Shown: positions 50,840 to 60,640 of the stretch, piece after piece
How positions within the stretch are numbered: position 1 is the first letter of the stretch
How the letters are laid out: the number at the start of each line of letters is the position of its first letter
Assembly: GCA_951799405.1 (NCBI GenBank)
Contig: OX637361.1
Location: 4,611,156-4,675,155, forward strand
Direction of reading: 5' to 3'
DNA from: Agapetus fuscipes
Taxonomy: Eukaryota > Arthropoda > Insecta > Trichoptera > Glossosomatidae
DNA length: 64,000 nt
Made by a program: the position numbers and the translations under genes
Notes under the pieces: model-generated
Seen by the model: only the letters and a program-made list of their open reading frames with translations
What the model was told of the DNA's origin: nothing
Database searches by the model: none

Positions 50840-50945
50840 TATGATGTTTTGACATGATGATGCTTTGTCATTTGATGTACTGTCATGTGTCGTTCTGTCA
50901 TATGTAATTATGTCATGTGTCGTTTTGTCACTGTGTCGTTCCACC
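50840..50945 (+). repeat. minisatellite-related motif
   Basis: TGTCATGTGTCGTTCTGTCA and TGTCATGTGTCGTTTTGTCA. Confidence 0.7.
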
Positions 50946-51164
50946 ATGGAACAGGTAATACCACCTCAAGCCGCAGCATCCGACTTGAGGGTGTACTGTA
51001 CGCCATTCTCCCCACTGTACACTGTTGTACCTGCTACGCCCTGCGGCCCAGCTGATGGCGTGCTATTCGCTAAATGCACTAAAATTATCGACCAGCTTAA
51101 AGGTTTTCAAGCGCCTCAGATATTGAGGAGGAGATTTGAAATGCTCAGCATTTTCTATAGGTAA
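50946..51164 (+). other. exon-like open frame, unrecognised
   Basis: The frame reads EQVIPPQAAASDLRVYCTPF, SPLYTVVPATPCGPADGVLF, AKCTKIIDQLKGFQAPQIL and ends at a TAA-type stop after CTATAGGTAATG. Balanced composition and no copies in the window suggest possible host coding sequence. The frame continues upstream into the minisatellite-like DNA, so its start is unknown. Confidence 0.3.
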
Positions 51165-51221
51165 TGTAACGGCGTCTGTTCTGATGAAATATCCTCACTT
51201 CTAATAATAAAAATATAAGGA

Positions 51222-51585
51222 TTTTTTTTTTGGTGAGCGCTGTTTTTGCGTGAATCACACCTCAAGAGCCCTCTGCGAGCTTGGTCCTCGCTACGGAAAG
51301 CGCCAACTCTCGAGCAATACCCAGTTGGTGTAAGGCTGGATGGACCTCAAACCCTCCTCGTACCCGTCTTGTATGTATGTGTCAGAAGGACCCACAGCAC
51401 ATGGACGCTCATGCAAAGCTATATATTTTCTCAAGTGGCGAAAGGCCTTCCCGTGAAGTGAAAGCAACGGCACGGACCTATGGTGACTGGTCTTTGGTAA
51501 AGGTAAATTAATGTTTCAACCCTGCTAAGAGCAAATTTGAAAAAAAAAAATTTTCGTGCTCCGCTAGGATTCGAACCCACACTAA
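51222..51585 (-). repeat. SINE-C with repeat F insert
   Basis: A full SINE-C on the minus strand, interrupted at 51349-51474 by repeat F. GGACCT stands on both sides of the insert. Confidence 0.88.
51349..51474 (+). mobile_element. repeat F inserted with TSD
   Basis: About 126 bp, from CAAACCCTCCTCGTACCC to GCAACGGCAC, flanked by GGACCT (51343-51348 and 51475-51480). Other copies: 40741-40872, part at 39205. No poly(A), no inverted ends. Confidence 0.75.
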
Positions 51586-51589
51586 ATGA

Positions 51590-51655
51590 ACATTGGCGAA
51601 GTGAATAATTTTTTACAGAAGCGGCGGTCAGCCTCATACCAACATATAAGTCAAG
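51590..51655 (-). repeat. SINE-A 5' fragment
   Basis: GAATAATTTTTTACAGAAGC, GGTCAGCCTCATACCAACAT, ATAAGTCAAGG. Confidence 0.7.
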
Positions 51656-51760
51656 GACGTGTTTACCAAATATTCACTGACGAAATTAGGTGATTTAAAA
51701 ATCAACTAAATTTGCATTTTGGTTAACTTTACCAATCTTGAAAATACCGCATCTTGACTA
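51656..51760. repeat. repeat J fragment
   Basis: AATATTCACTGACGAAATT, CAACTAAATTTGCATTTTGG, ends CTTGAAAATACCG. Confidence 0.55.
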
Positions 51761-53095
51761 CAAGACAACCTTCAACATCTTCTGTTGTTACTGAATGCAT
51801 CCCCATAGTTGGAACAAGATCGTTTGTATCTTCTACGCAGAGCAGACTTCGGGCAACACCAGCACCCAGCTACCAGGTGGTCATGTAAATAATACTGCAG
51901 CGTGGAGATTTATGCAGTCACTGTGTTTATGGACTAGCCGAGCACTGATAACTTCTGTTTGCCCGCCGCCGCCGCAAGCACCAAACTCTGCATTCAAACT
52001 CGACTGTAGCGTTTATCAAAATACGTACGAAAATAAAATCAGAGCCTCTGCCGAGCAAAACTCCTTATTTCCTATTTGGAAGAGGTGGAAGTCTCGACAA
52101 CTGCAGATGGATCTAACCGTTTATATTTGAAGATAGGGCGAAATAAAACATGGTCATTTTATATGGAACGACGATCAGCTGTTCAGGCCTCTCTGTCCTA
52201 CCTTCAAATAGGTACGGTAAAGGCCGTCGACTTTTTTGTCATTGAAATGAAACTATTAGGTCTGTCTGCGTTGTTGAAAATATAATAAGAGAAACAAAAA
52301 CAGAAGGCGCTTCAGGAGGGTCCATGGTGAAAACGCAAGACGAAGACAAAAGTTAAAAATAAACCGACAAGAAACTTTCAAGTAGACCACCGAAGAAATG
52401 GAAGCATAGATGGACTTCATCATAACAGAACAGCTCACCGTACCAAACAGGTAACCTTCTTCTTCGCTATCTTTTTTCAGTCCAAGCCTCAACTTAGGTC
52501 CGCAGTTCCTTTGATGCTAGTGTAGCCATCATGGTTGTGACGTCACCTGCCAAGTGACACTTTCAGCTCGTCATACATTCTGCAACAACGGAAATATCAG
52601 TGCATCTGCGGATATCACTATTGCAAACCATGTCCTTGAAACTGATTCGTAGCATTGTCCTTTCAATTGCTCGTTAGCACTTTCTCAGTCTGTTGGCACG
52701 GCACTCGATAGCACTAGATAGCTGAAGAATGACGAACAAAGACCGAAGCAACACTCGTTAGAGTCCTAGCAAGACCTCGGTAGTTTCCGGAAATCCTTTG
52801 GCGCACGCATCTACGCGATACAAGCTTCTACAATCACTTCACAACACTGACTTGATGCAGATTTGGCATAATTAAATATATAGCCTCATATTTTCTATAC
52901 TGTTATTTCATAAAAGAACAGAGAGCCTTGGATTGAGCCTTTTCGTTTTCAGGTCACAGGTGAATAGTCAAGTCATTGTGAGGGTTTTTCTTACTTTATT
53001 TTATAAGGATCTTCAATGTGGTGTTTGGCCGTGCTCTGAAGAATTATGACTGCTTGAGTGCATAGCGCCAGGAATCATATCACTTACAAAAGAGG
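51761..53095. other. longest low-copy stretch (GC-rich island 3)
   Basis: About 1.3 kb with balanced composition and none of the window's repeats. Contains GCCCGCCGCCGCCGCAAGC at 51961, GTGACGTCACC (CRE-like) near 52537 and an unassigned open frame at 51795-52130 (MHPHSWNKIVCIFYAEQTSG). No domain recognised. This is where host regulatory or exon sequence would be easiest to find. Confidence 0.4.
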
Positions 53096-53099
53096 ATAA

Positions 53100-53456
53100 T
53101 GAACCAAAACTTTATAAACACTTTTATTTATCCACGATCACAATATATAAATAATTATTTAGATTTTGTAGGGTTTGTGTATTCACACAGTGAAAATTCA
53201 TTTTTTTTAAATAAAGCTATTTTTTGTTTAACGTAGTTAATAATTATTTATTTATCCACAATCACAATGTATATATTATTATATTTACCACAGCAATATT
53301 GATTACATATAACCAAAATTCACATGCTTGTGGCTCTCCCGCCAGGGAAGCTTTTTTTCTCTCTTTCTGCATTCTTTTGTTTTCGTTTTTTATTCAAATT
53401 TAAATCTAATGTTCCATTCCACCAAACAAACAAATTCATCTCGTTACATCATGCAA
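53100..53456 (-). repeat. repeat G, copy 2
   Basis: Inverse of 38930-39150, with extra sequence in which TTTATTTATCCAC is duplicated (53129, 53247). CACACAGTGAAAATTCATTT at 53186 resembles the Penelope-like end. Confidence 0.6.
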
Positions 53457-53469
53457 CAGAGAATTTATT

Positions 53470-53572
53470 ATGAAGAAGAAGATATCTTTGTCTAAACGCT
53501 GCAGTCGAGTTAGAACGAAAAGTTTGCTGTTTGGGGTGCAGTCCCCCCTCCGAAGACGGAAACTCCCAGCTG
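53470..53572 (+). other. candidate first exon
   Basis: ATG at 53470 opens MKKKISLSKRCSRVRTKSLL, FGVQSPLRRRKLPA, and is followed by a consensus donor CTG|GTAAGTGA at 53573. Basic peptide, unrecognised. Could be chance. Confidence 0.25.
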
Positions 53573-54098
53573 GTAAGTGAAAACGCTGGAAGATTGTTTG
53601 CTATCTTGGATGTGAAACTGCTATTAGCGACCGACTAAATACCTGCGAGGAAGTTTTGTGCCGACACAGCGCTCCACACAGACTACCTGCTTGCTCGCTG
53701 TTGACTCAGATACAATCTCTGCTTTTCCGGTAAAACTAATACTGCTACTCACTTTTGGCTACTTTTGTTAGGGCGTCACTGAATATATTTTTTTTTTATA
53801 AAATACAAATTTTCCAATAAATAATTACGATTATATTGATTGAGCACATTGTTAAGCTAAAACAAACCCGTATAACTTGATTCCGGTCTCTCCTGCAACC
53901 GTTTGAATCCGTCATGGCAACTATCTTTCCAATCTAAACCTACTCGTATTAACCTAGAAAACCTATACAACTATTTTAATGAAATGAAATTAGATTAGAT
54001 TAGATATAAAGTAATTCATATAGAGCTTCCTTTAACTTCACCTTTAAAGACAAAGTTCACAAATTTCATTGTTGTACATTTTTCTCGAAGACGGTAAG
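53573..54098. other. no recognised feature
   Basis: Low-copy. A short SINE-A tail-like ATTAGATTAGATATAAAG is at 53989. Confidence 0.35.
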
Positions 54099-54099
54099 T

Positions 54100-54355
54100 G
54101 ATATCTATAACCTAAGTTGCGAATAAATATTGGCATTTAAGACTCAGATTTAATGCATGCCTTCAAGTTGGCACATATCAGTTCGCGCTTACACAATCTT
54201 CATGCCTACATACAAAATAAACAAAACCCCACATGAACATAAACTTAGAACTCCTGGCGCATTTCCCTGAAACCGGGACGGCATCGGCAAAAGTAAACCA
54301 CACGTTTGTACAGCATGAGGGATCAGCCTCATATCAACCCCTATTAGTCAAGAAA
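54100..54355 (-). repeat. SINE-A, diverged
   Basis: ACCTAAGTTGCGAATAAATA to CCCCTATTAGTCAAG. Confidence 0.8.
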
Positions 54356-54505
54356 CATATCATCACAAAAATATTTTCATAAAGTTGTAGATCAAAGCTA
54401 TTTTTTCCCTGCAAATCAACATTCCTGAGTTTTTTTTTCTGAGCTGTAAGCAATTACTACTCATCTCAAGTTTTCCTCTCTAAATCTACAAATCGTAGAG
54501 TTCCT

Positions 54506-54752
54506 TGACTTATAGGTTGGTATGCGGCTGACCACCCATACTGTAAAAAATGGTTCACTTTGCCAATGTCACCCCTGTTTCAGGGAAGGACGGCAAGAGT
54601 TGCAGGGCTTATGTTCATTTGAGATTGGGTTTTTATAATGTAGGTCCACATGCGGCATGTTTTAGCGCGAAATTATACATGTCTGCTTATGGGAATGCAT
54701 TCAATATAAATCTTAAATTATACATATCTTTGCAGCTTAGATTAGATTAGAT
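54506..54752 (+). repeat. SINE-A, full length
   Basis: CTTGACTTATAGGTTGGTAT to GCAGCTTAGATTAGATTAG. Close to the family consensus. Confidence 0.92.
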
Positions 54753-54980
54753 TGACTGCATAAATCTGCTTACAAGTAATATTATATCTCGTATAATATT
54801 ACTTGATGCTGCCTTGGTCCTTAGGGAATGCAATCTTTTAATGGCTTCTGTTCTTCCACGGCAGATTTAGCGGGAAATCTGTGTGAAGGAAATACAGGAA
54901 AACCCCTCCACAACAGCACTCGGGGGATCATAAATATTCCAAAGCCTACAAATATAATCATTGCGGTGTTATTCAGTATT
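54753..54980. other. no recognised feature
   Basis: Short hairpin AATATTATATC/GTATAATATT at 54777-54803. Otherwise unassigned. Confidence 0.4.
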
Positions 54981-54984
54981 TTTT

Positions 54985-55085
54985 CATTGACTTATAGGTT
55001 GGGTATGAGGCTGGCCACCCATACTTTAATTGCCAATTTCAAAACTACTTGCGGGAAGGGCGGCAGGATCTGTAAGATTTTCATT
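54985..55085 (+). repeat. SINE-A 5' half
   Basis: CATTGACTTATAGGTTGGG to GGGAAGGGCGGCAGGATCTG. Confidence 0.75.
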
Positions 55086-55124
55086 TTGTAAAACAACAAA
55101 TCTCAACTTTGAAATATGTTATTA

Positions 55125-55385
55125 TATACTTGCAACTAAAATTGTAAGGATTAAATTACAAAACATAAGATGCATGCCCACAAGCAGATACGTGTGAGTT
55201 GGCGCTTACACATGCTGCCTGTTTACTTACAAAATTAACCAAACCTCAGAGTAACATAAGTCTTGCAACTCATGTCGCCTTTTCCTCAAACCGGGGAGGG
55301 GGGAGGGGGAAGGGGGTATTGGCAAAAGTGAACCAAATTTTTGAAGCATAGGAAGTCAGCAGCACATGTTGTCCAATTAGTCAAA
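55125..55385 (-). repeat. SINE-A, diverged
   Basis: ATGCATGCCCACAAGCAGAT, GTTGGCGCTTACACATGC, with a G-rich expansion at 55295-55320. Confidence 0.8.
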
Positions 55386-55639
55386 GGACCAAAGTTATAG
55401 TATCAAAAGTATGGAATGCAGCCCTAGTAAAATAAAATATTTATCGTTTACATTCCGGAATGATCTCGCCTCTTTTATCGCAGTCTTTGTTGAAGATCCG
55501 TATTCTAGACATGACGAAAAAATTTCATCTATCATTCGAATATATTCATAGCAGGGGTAAATCAAAAAAAAATCCTTGACATATAAAATACCCCTGAAAA
55601 TGAATATTGAGAAAATAATAAAAAAAATACGATATGCAA

Positions 55640-55705
55640 GGGCTCTTGAGGTGTTATTCACACAAAAACAGCGCTCACCAAATAAATCATCCTATTATGA
55701 TTATT
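55640..55705 (+). repeat. SINE-C 3' end
   Basis: GGGCTCTTGAGGTGTTATTC, AACAGCGCTCACCAAATAAA, with an (ATT)n tail. Confidence 0.8.
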
Positions 55706-55975
55706 ATTATATTAATTAGATTCTTAAGAACTATGTTTTTTTTAAAGCTTGTTATTGTGTTTAGTAACTTTATCTCAAGAGATGATCTAGACAAATACAC
55801 GGTTATAGATACTATTGTGTATAAAGCAGATCCCCGAGTGGTTGTTTCCCTTGATAGTCTGCGTTATTCGATACCAAATCACATTAATCCGGCGAATTAT
55901 ACCCGGTAATCGTATTATTTATCTTCATTTAAATGGCGTATCTGCCGCACTATTCGATTACATCACTACTCTAGT
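55706..55975. other. unassigned low-copy sequence
   Basis: An open frame (to 55909) reads FISRDDLDKYTVIDTIVYKA, then DPRVVVSLDSLRYSIPNHIN. No domain recognised. Confidence 0.3.
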
Positions 55976-56100
55976 ACAGTGGTACCTCAATATACGAGCG
56001 ACTTACGAGCTATTTGAGATACGAGCTGTTGATCGAGCGAAGTTTTGTTTTGAGATACGAGCGAAATTTGTGATATGAGTAAAGTTTGTGGAAAAGAAAC
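55976..56100 (+). mobile_element. pogo/Tigger-like left end
   Basis: Preceded by TA; starts CAGTGGTACCTCAATATACG and continues with repeated ATACGAGC-type words. CAGTGGTACCTC is a typical Tigger/mariner-type terminus. Confidence 0.6.
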
Positions 56101-56202
56101 ACCATGAAAAAGCTGCGGTTGGTCGTGCATCGGAGCTATTTAATGACACTTTATTTTTATTATAACAGGCTATAATAATAATAATATAATAATAATAATA
56201 TA

Positions 56203-56443
56203 ATCTATAATCTAAGTTGCAAGGATATATTCATTTAAAGCTCTCAGATGTAAGCCCACAAACCAACAGTGTAGTTCGCGCTTACAAATGCTGAATGTGT
56301 ACTTACAAATAAAATCCAAACCTCAAATGAACATAAGCCCCACAACTTTTGCCGACCTTCCCTGAAACAGGGGTAACATTGGCAAAGTGAACCATTTTTT
56401 ACAGTTTGGGTGGTCAGCCTCATACCAACCTATAAGTCAAGGA
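56203..56443 (-). repeat. SINE-A sequence as LINE-A 3' end
   Basis: An older subfamily than copies 1 and 2 (GGTTGGTATGAGGCTGACC on the minus strand), with an ATA/ATTATAG tail. Confidence 0.88.
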
Positions 56444-56559
56444 ATATGAATAAAAAATTACATTTAAATATATAAAAGAACAAAACCTTACAAAGAAATC
56501 TATACAAAAAAAGTCAGAAATTTCCTATGCAAAAAATGTAGCAAATTAATACACCAACA

Positions 56560-58806
56560 TTAGAAATCACCATTGCAGATTAGCCGCCACTTCTTCCTGT
56601 CCTTGCACACTTCTTTCATTTCATCCAGAGTCATAACCTTTTTCATGCAAGTCCTCCTTTTATTATGACTCTGGATATCCCATTCATTCGCTATTTCAGA
56701 AATTTGATCCATCCATACTTTTCTCGGTCTTCCTCTACCACGACATCCATCTATTTTAGCAACATATACTTTCTTCGTCAATCTTTCATCACTCATTCTC
56801 TCCATATGCCCGAACCATCTTAACATACTTCTTTTAATCTTCACTTTCACACTTTCCCTTACACCACATTCTTCTCTTACAAAATTATTCCTCACTCTGT
56901 CACTTCGTTTTTTCCCAATCATACTTCTTAGATAGTCCATTTCTACTGTATGGACTTTACTAATTTCCCTTTCACTCACCGTCCAGGCTTCACTTCCATA
57001 CATCAAGGTTGGCACTAGTATACCACCGTGCACCGCCAATCTAACATTTTTTGAGAGATTCTGGTTCCTGGCGATGCTAGCGGTAGCACCCAGTACGCAC
57101 CTGCCTTTCATTATTCTTCTTTCAAATTCACCGGTCATTCTTCCATCTTTTTCAAACTTACTTCCCAGGTATACAAACTCATTTACGACATCAACATTCA
57201 TTCCATTAATTTTAAATTCATAATTCATACTTTCATCATCTCTTTCAAAAATCAATACTTTCGTCTTACTTGCATTCAACTTCAAATGGTTACCTTTCAA
57301 AGCTTCATTCAATCTAGAGAGCATTGTTTGCAATTCTACTGCTGAATCAGATACAAGAACTGCATCATCTGCATACAGTAGAACACTCACTTTGCTCTCT
57401 CCTATCATCAATCCACAATCATTAAGTCGAGCATCTCTGACACACTTGTCCATGACTATGTTAAATAGCCATGGACTCATCACACATCCTTGCCTCACAC
57501 CCTTATAAACTTCAAACCACTCACTATACTCACCATCAATACGAACACATGCCTTACTATTTTCATAGTTTGCATGCACCGCACCTAGGAGAGCCCCATT
57601 CACTCCGTATGCTTTCAAAACATCCCATAACATACCTCTGTCTACTGAGTCAAAAGCCTTTTCCAGATCTACAAAGGCCGTGAACAGCTTCCGCCTCACC
57701 GACAATTGTTTTTCAACAAGTTGTCGTAGAGTAAAAATCTGATCAACACAGCCTCTACCGGCCATAAAGCCGGACTGTACATCGGAAATCCTTTCACTAG
57801 TAGTCAGAATCACATTTTTTATAATCACCTTACAGAAGACTTTTCCTGGTATACTGAGTAAACTGATTGGTCTGAAGTTCTGACAGTCTTTTTTGTCCCC
57901 TTTACCTTTGTAAATGGGAACAATGACTGCCTTCCTCCAATCCATCGGTACTACTCCTGCATTCACACAGAGCTTACATAATTCGTACATCCAATCTATC
58001 ACACATTCACCTCCTGCTTTCAACATTTCACCATTTATACCATCAAACCCAGCAGACTTCCCATTCTTCAGACGTGAAATAGACACTTTCATTTCTTCTT
58101 TCATAATATTCAATTCATTCGCTTCATCTATCTGTTCATAAATTCTTCTTTCACCCTGACCAAAAATTTCTTGAAAATAGTTCTTCCATCTCTTGCATAC
58201 TTCTTCATTCTCCCATACCATCTCACCGGCAGCACTTTTGACTCCCGGAGTGGTCAATGCAGAAGATTTATTTCTATCCGCATTGATCCACCTCCAAAAT
58301 TCCTTCTTACTATCGGTGAAACTTTTGTTAATCCTTTCATCAATCTTTCTTTGTTCATTCATCTTGCTTTCATAAATTATATTCTTCGCCATTCTCTTAG
58401 CTATCTTATATTCCTCTTCTAGCTTTCTATCATTTCTATCATTCAACCAATTTTCGTAACACTTTTTCTTAACTTTCACAGCTTCCTTCACTCTATCATT
58501 CCACCAGGCATCTCCTTTCAATCTTCCACCTTTCGTTACCCCACATGCTTTTTTAGCGCATTCAGTCATTCCTTCTTTCAGATCTTTCCACACACTTTCA
58601 ATATCTTTTCCACACACACTCTTCTCAAGTTCACTCACACTTAAAATTTTGTGGAGCTCTGATACGTACTTCTCTTGCACATTTTCTTCATTCAGCCTTT
58701 CTACTTTTATTCTAGGCAATCTTACTTTCCTCTTGCGTTTCTTCTTTCTTACTTCACCAATCATTATTTTGGCACATAAGAGATAGTGGTCACTGCCTAT
58801 TTCAGT
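56560..58806 (-). CDS. LINE-A reverse transcriptase, longest copy
   Basis: The frame is open from the truncation point (about 58806, codons for EIGSDHYLLCAKI) to the stop at 56560; the first Met (ATG at 58764) gives 734 residues. Order: last endonuclease block (SDH), basic linker (GEVRKKKRKRKVR), a charged helical region to about 200, reverse transcriptase about 280-520 with FRPISLLS (297-304), AFVDLEKAFDSVDR (363-376), GVRQGC (422-427) and catalytic YADD (464-467), then RWFGHMERM and GRGRPRKVW in the C-terminal region. No RNase H. It would reverse-transcribe element RNA at a nick, but this copy lacks most of the endonuclease. No frame break inside the reverse transcriptase. The RTE-like class is inferred. 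Confidence 0.9.
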   Translation of the reverse strand, partial: TEIGSDHYLLCAKIMIGEVRKKKRKRKVRLPRIKVERLNEENVQEKYVSELHKILSVSELEKSVCGKDIESVWKDLKEGMTECAKKACGVTKGGRLKGDAWWNDRVKEAVKVKKKCYENWLNDRNDRKLEEEYKIAKRMAKNIIYESKMNEQRKIDERINKSFTDSKKEFWRWINADRNKSSALTTPGVKSAAGEMVWENEEVCKRWKNYFQEIFGQGERRIYEQIDEANELNIMKEEMKVSISRLKNGKSAGFDGINGEMLKAGGECVIDWMYELCKLCVNAGVVPMDWRKAVIVPIYKGKGDKKDCQNFRPISLLSIPGKVFCKVIIKNVILTTSERISDVQSGFMAGRGCVDQIFTLRQLVEKQLSVRRKLFTAFVDLEKAFDSVDRGMLWDVLKAYGVNGALLGAVHANYENSKACVRIDGEYSEWFEVYKGVRQGCVMSPWLFNIVMDKCVRDARLNDCGLMIGESKVSVLLYADDAVLVSDSAVELQTMLSRLNEALKGNHLKLNASKTKVLIFERDDESMNYEFKINGMNVDVVNEFVYLGSKFEKDGRMTGEFERRIMKGRCVLGATASIARNQNLSKNVRLAVHGGILVPTLMYGSEAWTVSEREISKVHTVEMDYLRSMIGKKRSDRVRNNFVREECGVRESVKVKIKRSMLRWFGHMERMSDERLTKKVYVAKIDGCRGRGRPRKVWMDQISEIANEWDIQSHNKRRTCMKKVMTLDEMKEVCKDRKKWRLICNGDF

Positions 58807-58847
58807 GATGAATATAATAAGGCTAATTTATTTTAAATTACAAATGA

Positions 58848-59172
58848 TAAGAGAGCTCCGCTTTTGTGTGTGTCACACCTCGAGGGCCCTCTCCGATCAT
58901 GGATAAGACTTTCTAAAAAGAAGTGTCTTGAGTGCTCCGCGAAATACTCCCACAGATTTGGAGTTCTTAACTCTGGGTGGCAGTCTGTTCCACTCCACCG
59001 GATCCGCAACACGGAAAGCGCGGTCTCCGAAATTTGTATGAATCTGACGGCGCGGCTCAACCAAATTGACTGCTCCATCGCCCGCGGATCTGAGTGTCTG
59101 CCTCCTTACACCCATTTCAACAGGCAAAATCATGTCAGTCAGATAAGGTTGAGCCAATTTATATATATACAA
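58848..59172 (-). pseudogene. LINE-D 3' fragment 1
   Basis: Minus-strand frame 58897-59172: LRSAGDGAVNLVEPRRQIHT, NFGDRAFRVADPVEWNRLPP, SVGVFRGALKTLLFRKSYP, the C-terminal end of a CR1/L2-like protein. The 3' UTR ends GAGGTGTGACACACACAAAA. Broken upstream; no reverse transcriptase core. Confidence 0.82.
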
Positions 59173-59194
59173 GGATAATTTATTTATAAGGTAT

Positions 59195-59600
59195 GAAGAG
59201 CGCCGTTTTTGTGTGTGTCACACCTCAAGGGCCTTCTCAAATCAAGGATAAGATTTTTTGTAAAGATGCGTCTTTAGTGCTCCTTTAAAGACACCGACAG
59301 TTTCTGCCTTCCTCACATTAGGTGGTAGTCTGTTCCACTCCATTGGGCCCGCAAACCGGAAAGCACGGTCCCCAAAATTGGTGCGTGTCTGACGTGACGG
59401 CTGGACTAAGTCAATCACCCCACACCCTGCAGATCTGAGAGTTTGGCGTCTCAAATCTATCTCAATAGGTGAGAACATGTCAGACAGGTATGAAGGAGCC
59501 GTACCATTGACAGCTTTGTAAACCATCAAACAAACACGGTAGACCACCCTCTCCGGAAAACGAAGCCAATGCAGTTCTTTCAACAATGGAGTAATATGAT
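59195..59600 (-). pseudogene. LINE-D 3' fragment 2
   Basis: Minus-strand frame 59242-59586: MLKELHWLRFPERVVYRVCL, MVYKAVNGTAPSYLSDMF, TRTNFGDRAFRFAGPMEWNR, FKGALKTHLYKKSYP. About 115 intact codons of the CR1/L2 C-terminus, then the 3' end CTTGAGGTGTGACACACACA and AACGGCGCTC. Same orientation as fragment 1 and adjacent to it; AAGGMTAATTTATTT lies at 58819 and 59171. Confidence 0.85.
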
Positions 59601-59929
59601 TAATTAATTATCTAGGTCGAAAACGCGTTTGTAATTTATTTTAAAGATTCTAATCTTTTTAAATATATTTGAGTGAAAATAAACAGTGTTTTCTTTGAAT
59701 TCCTTCAAAAAATTGTAAACTAAATAATATGATTAAATTTGGACATCCAACTCATGCCTTACTCATTTCCGCAGCATTCTGAAAGGTAAGAAGAAACAAA
59801 CCTCCTTGTAATTTTTTAAAAATCTCTTTTAAAGGTCAGCGAAGAGAAAAGCAGTAACTTAAATTATGTGCATACAGTAGCATTTAAGTTGTGTGTAAGT
59901 TGCATTTCAGTGACCAAAATATAAATATG
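59601..59929. other. no recognised feature
   Basis: AT-rich. Confidence 0.4.
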
Positions 59930-59949
59930 TATGTACACTTTATAAAACC

Positions 59950-60182
59950 AGCTTTTTTATTTATTTACATTCTCTTTCATTGTGTACTAATACAATATTT
60001 GTCATTTATAAATGCACTTTTCTTAATGAAAAACGTGTAACAAAAACAATTAGGGTAGCATTTTTGGAGCTGGAATGGATAAATAGCATTTTCATTAATT
60101 TAAATGGGGAAAACTGCTTTGAGATGCGAGCAAATTGACATACGAGCAAGGCTACGGTACGAATTAAGCTCGTGTCTGTAAG
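59950..60182 (+). mobile_element. pogo/Tigger-like right end
   Basis: TTTTTTATTTATTTACATTC, GGGGAAAACTGCTTTGAGAT, GCGAGCAAATTGACATACG, AGCAAGGCTACGGTACGAAT match the familiar 3' end pattern of Tigger-type elements (TACGAG words, TTTGAGATRCGAG). The last ~10 bp are degraded. It may be the partner of 55976-56100, with LINEs inserted between. Confidence 0.55.
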
Positions 60183-60400
60183 TATCGTTGAATACAGCAT
60201 TTGTAAGTATAAACTTCCCTTGATCGCGTAACTAGAAAATGTATGCAAGATACGACAGCACCTCTAGTGAGTGATTAAGATGTGATACATTTTTCTTACG
60301 CTATCGAGGGTAGTTTATACAACTGTCTTAAACTCGGGGTACAGATCTAATCGTAGACTGATAATATAGTGGATGTTAACAAAATATTCATTATGAATGA
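60183..60400. other. no recognised feature
   Basis: Low-copy. Confidence 0.4.
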
Positions 60401-60401
60401 C

Positions 60402-60633
60402 CGGTCCGTAGTCAGTGGTAGCACTTCGGACTCTGAATGGAAGGTTGTGAGTTCAAATTCCGGCGGAGCACAAAAATATGGCATTTATATTTTCAGATTT
60501 GCTCTTCGCTGGGTTGAAAAATTCATAAACCTTTACCAATGACCGGTCACCAAAGGTCCATCTAGCCTTACAGCAACTGGGTCTTGTTTAAGAAAAATGG
60601 CGCTACGTAGCGATGACGACCAAGCTCGTAAAA
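60402..60633 (+). repeat. SINE-C (first half of composite)
   Basis: GACCGGTCCGTAGTCAGTGG, GAGTTCAAATTCCGGCGGAG, to GACGACCAAGCTCGTAAA. Confidence 0.9.
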
Positions 60634-60640
60634 AAAAGGT

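Larger units (their letters stand above)
56203..58808 (-). mobile_element. LINE-A copy 3, 5'-truncated
   Basis: End of endonuclease, reverse transcriptase, C-terminal domain, stop at 56560, about 115 bp of 3' UTR, then a SINE-A-type end (56203-56443). Truncated at about 58808. Confidence 0.92.
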
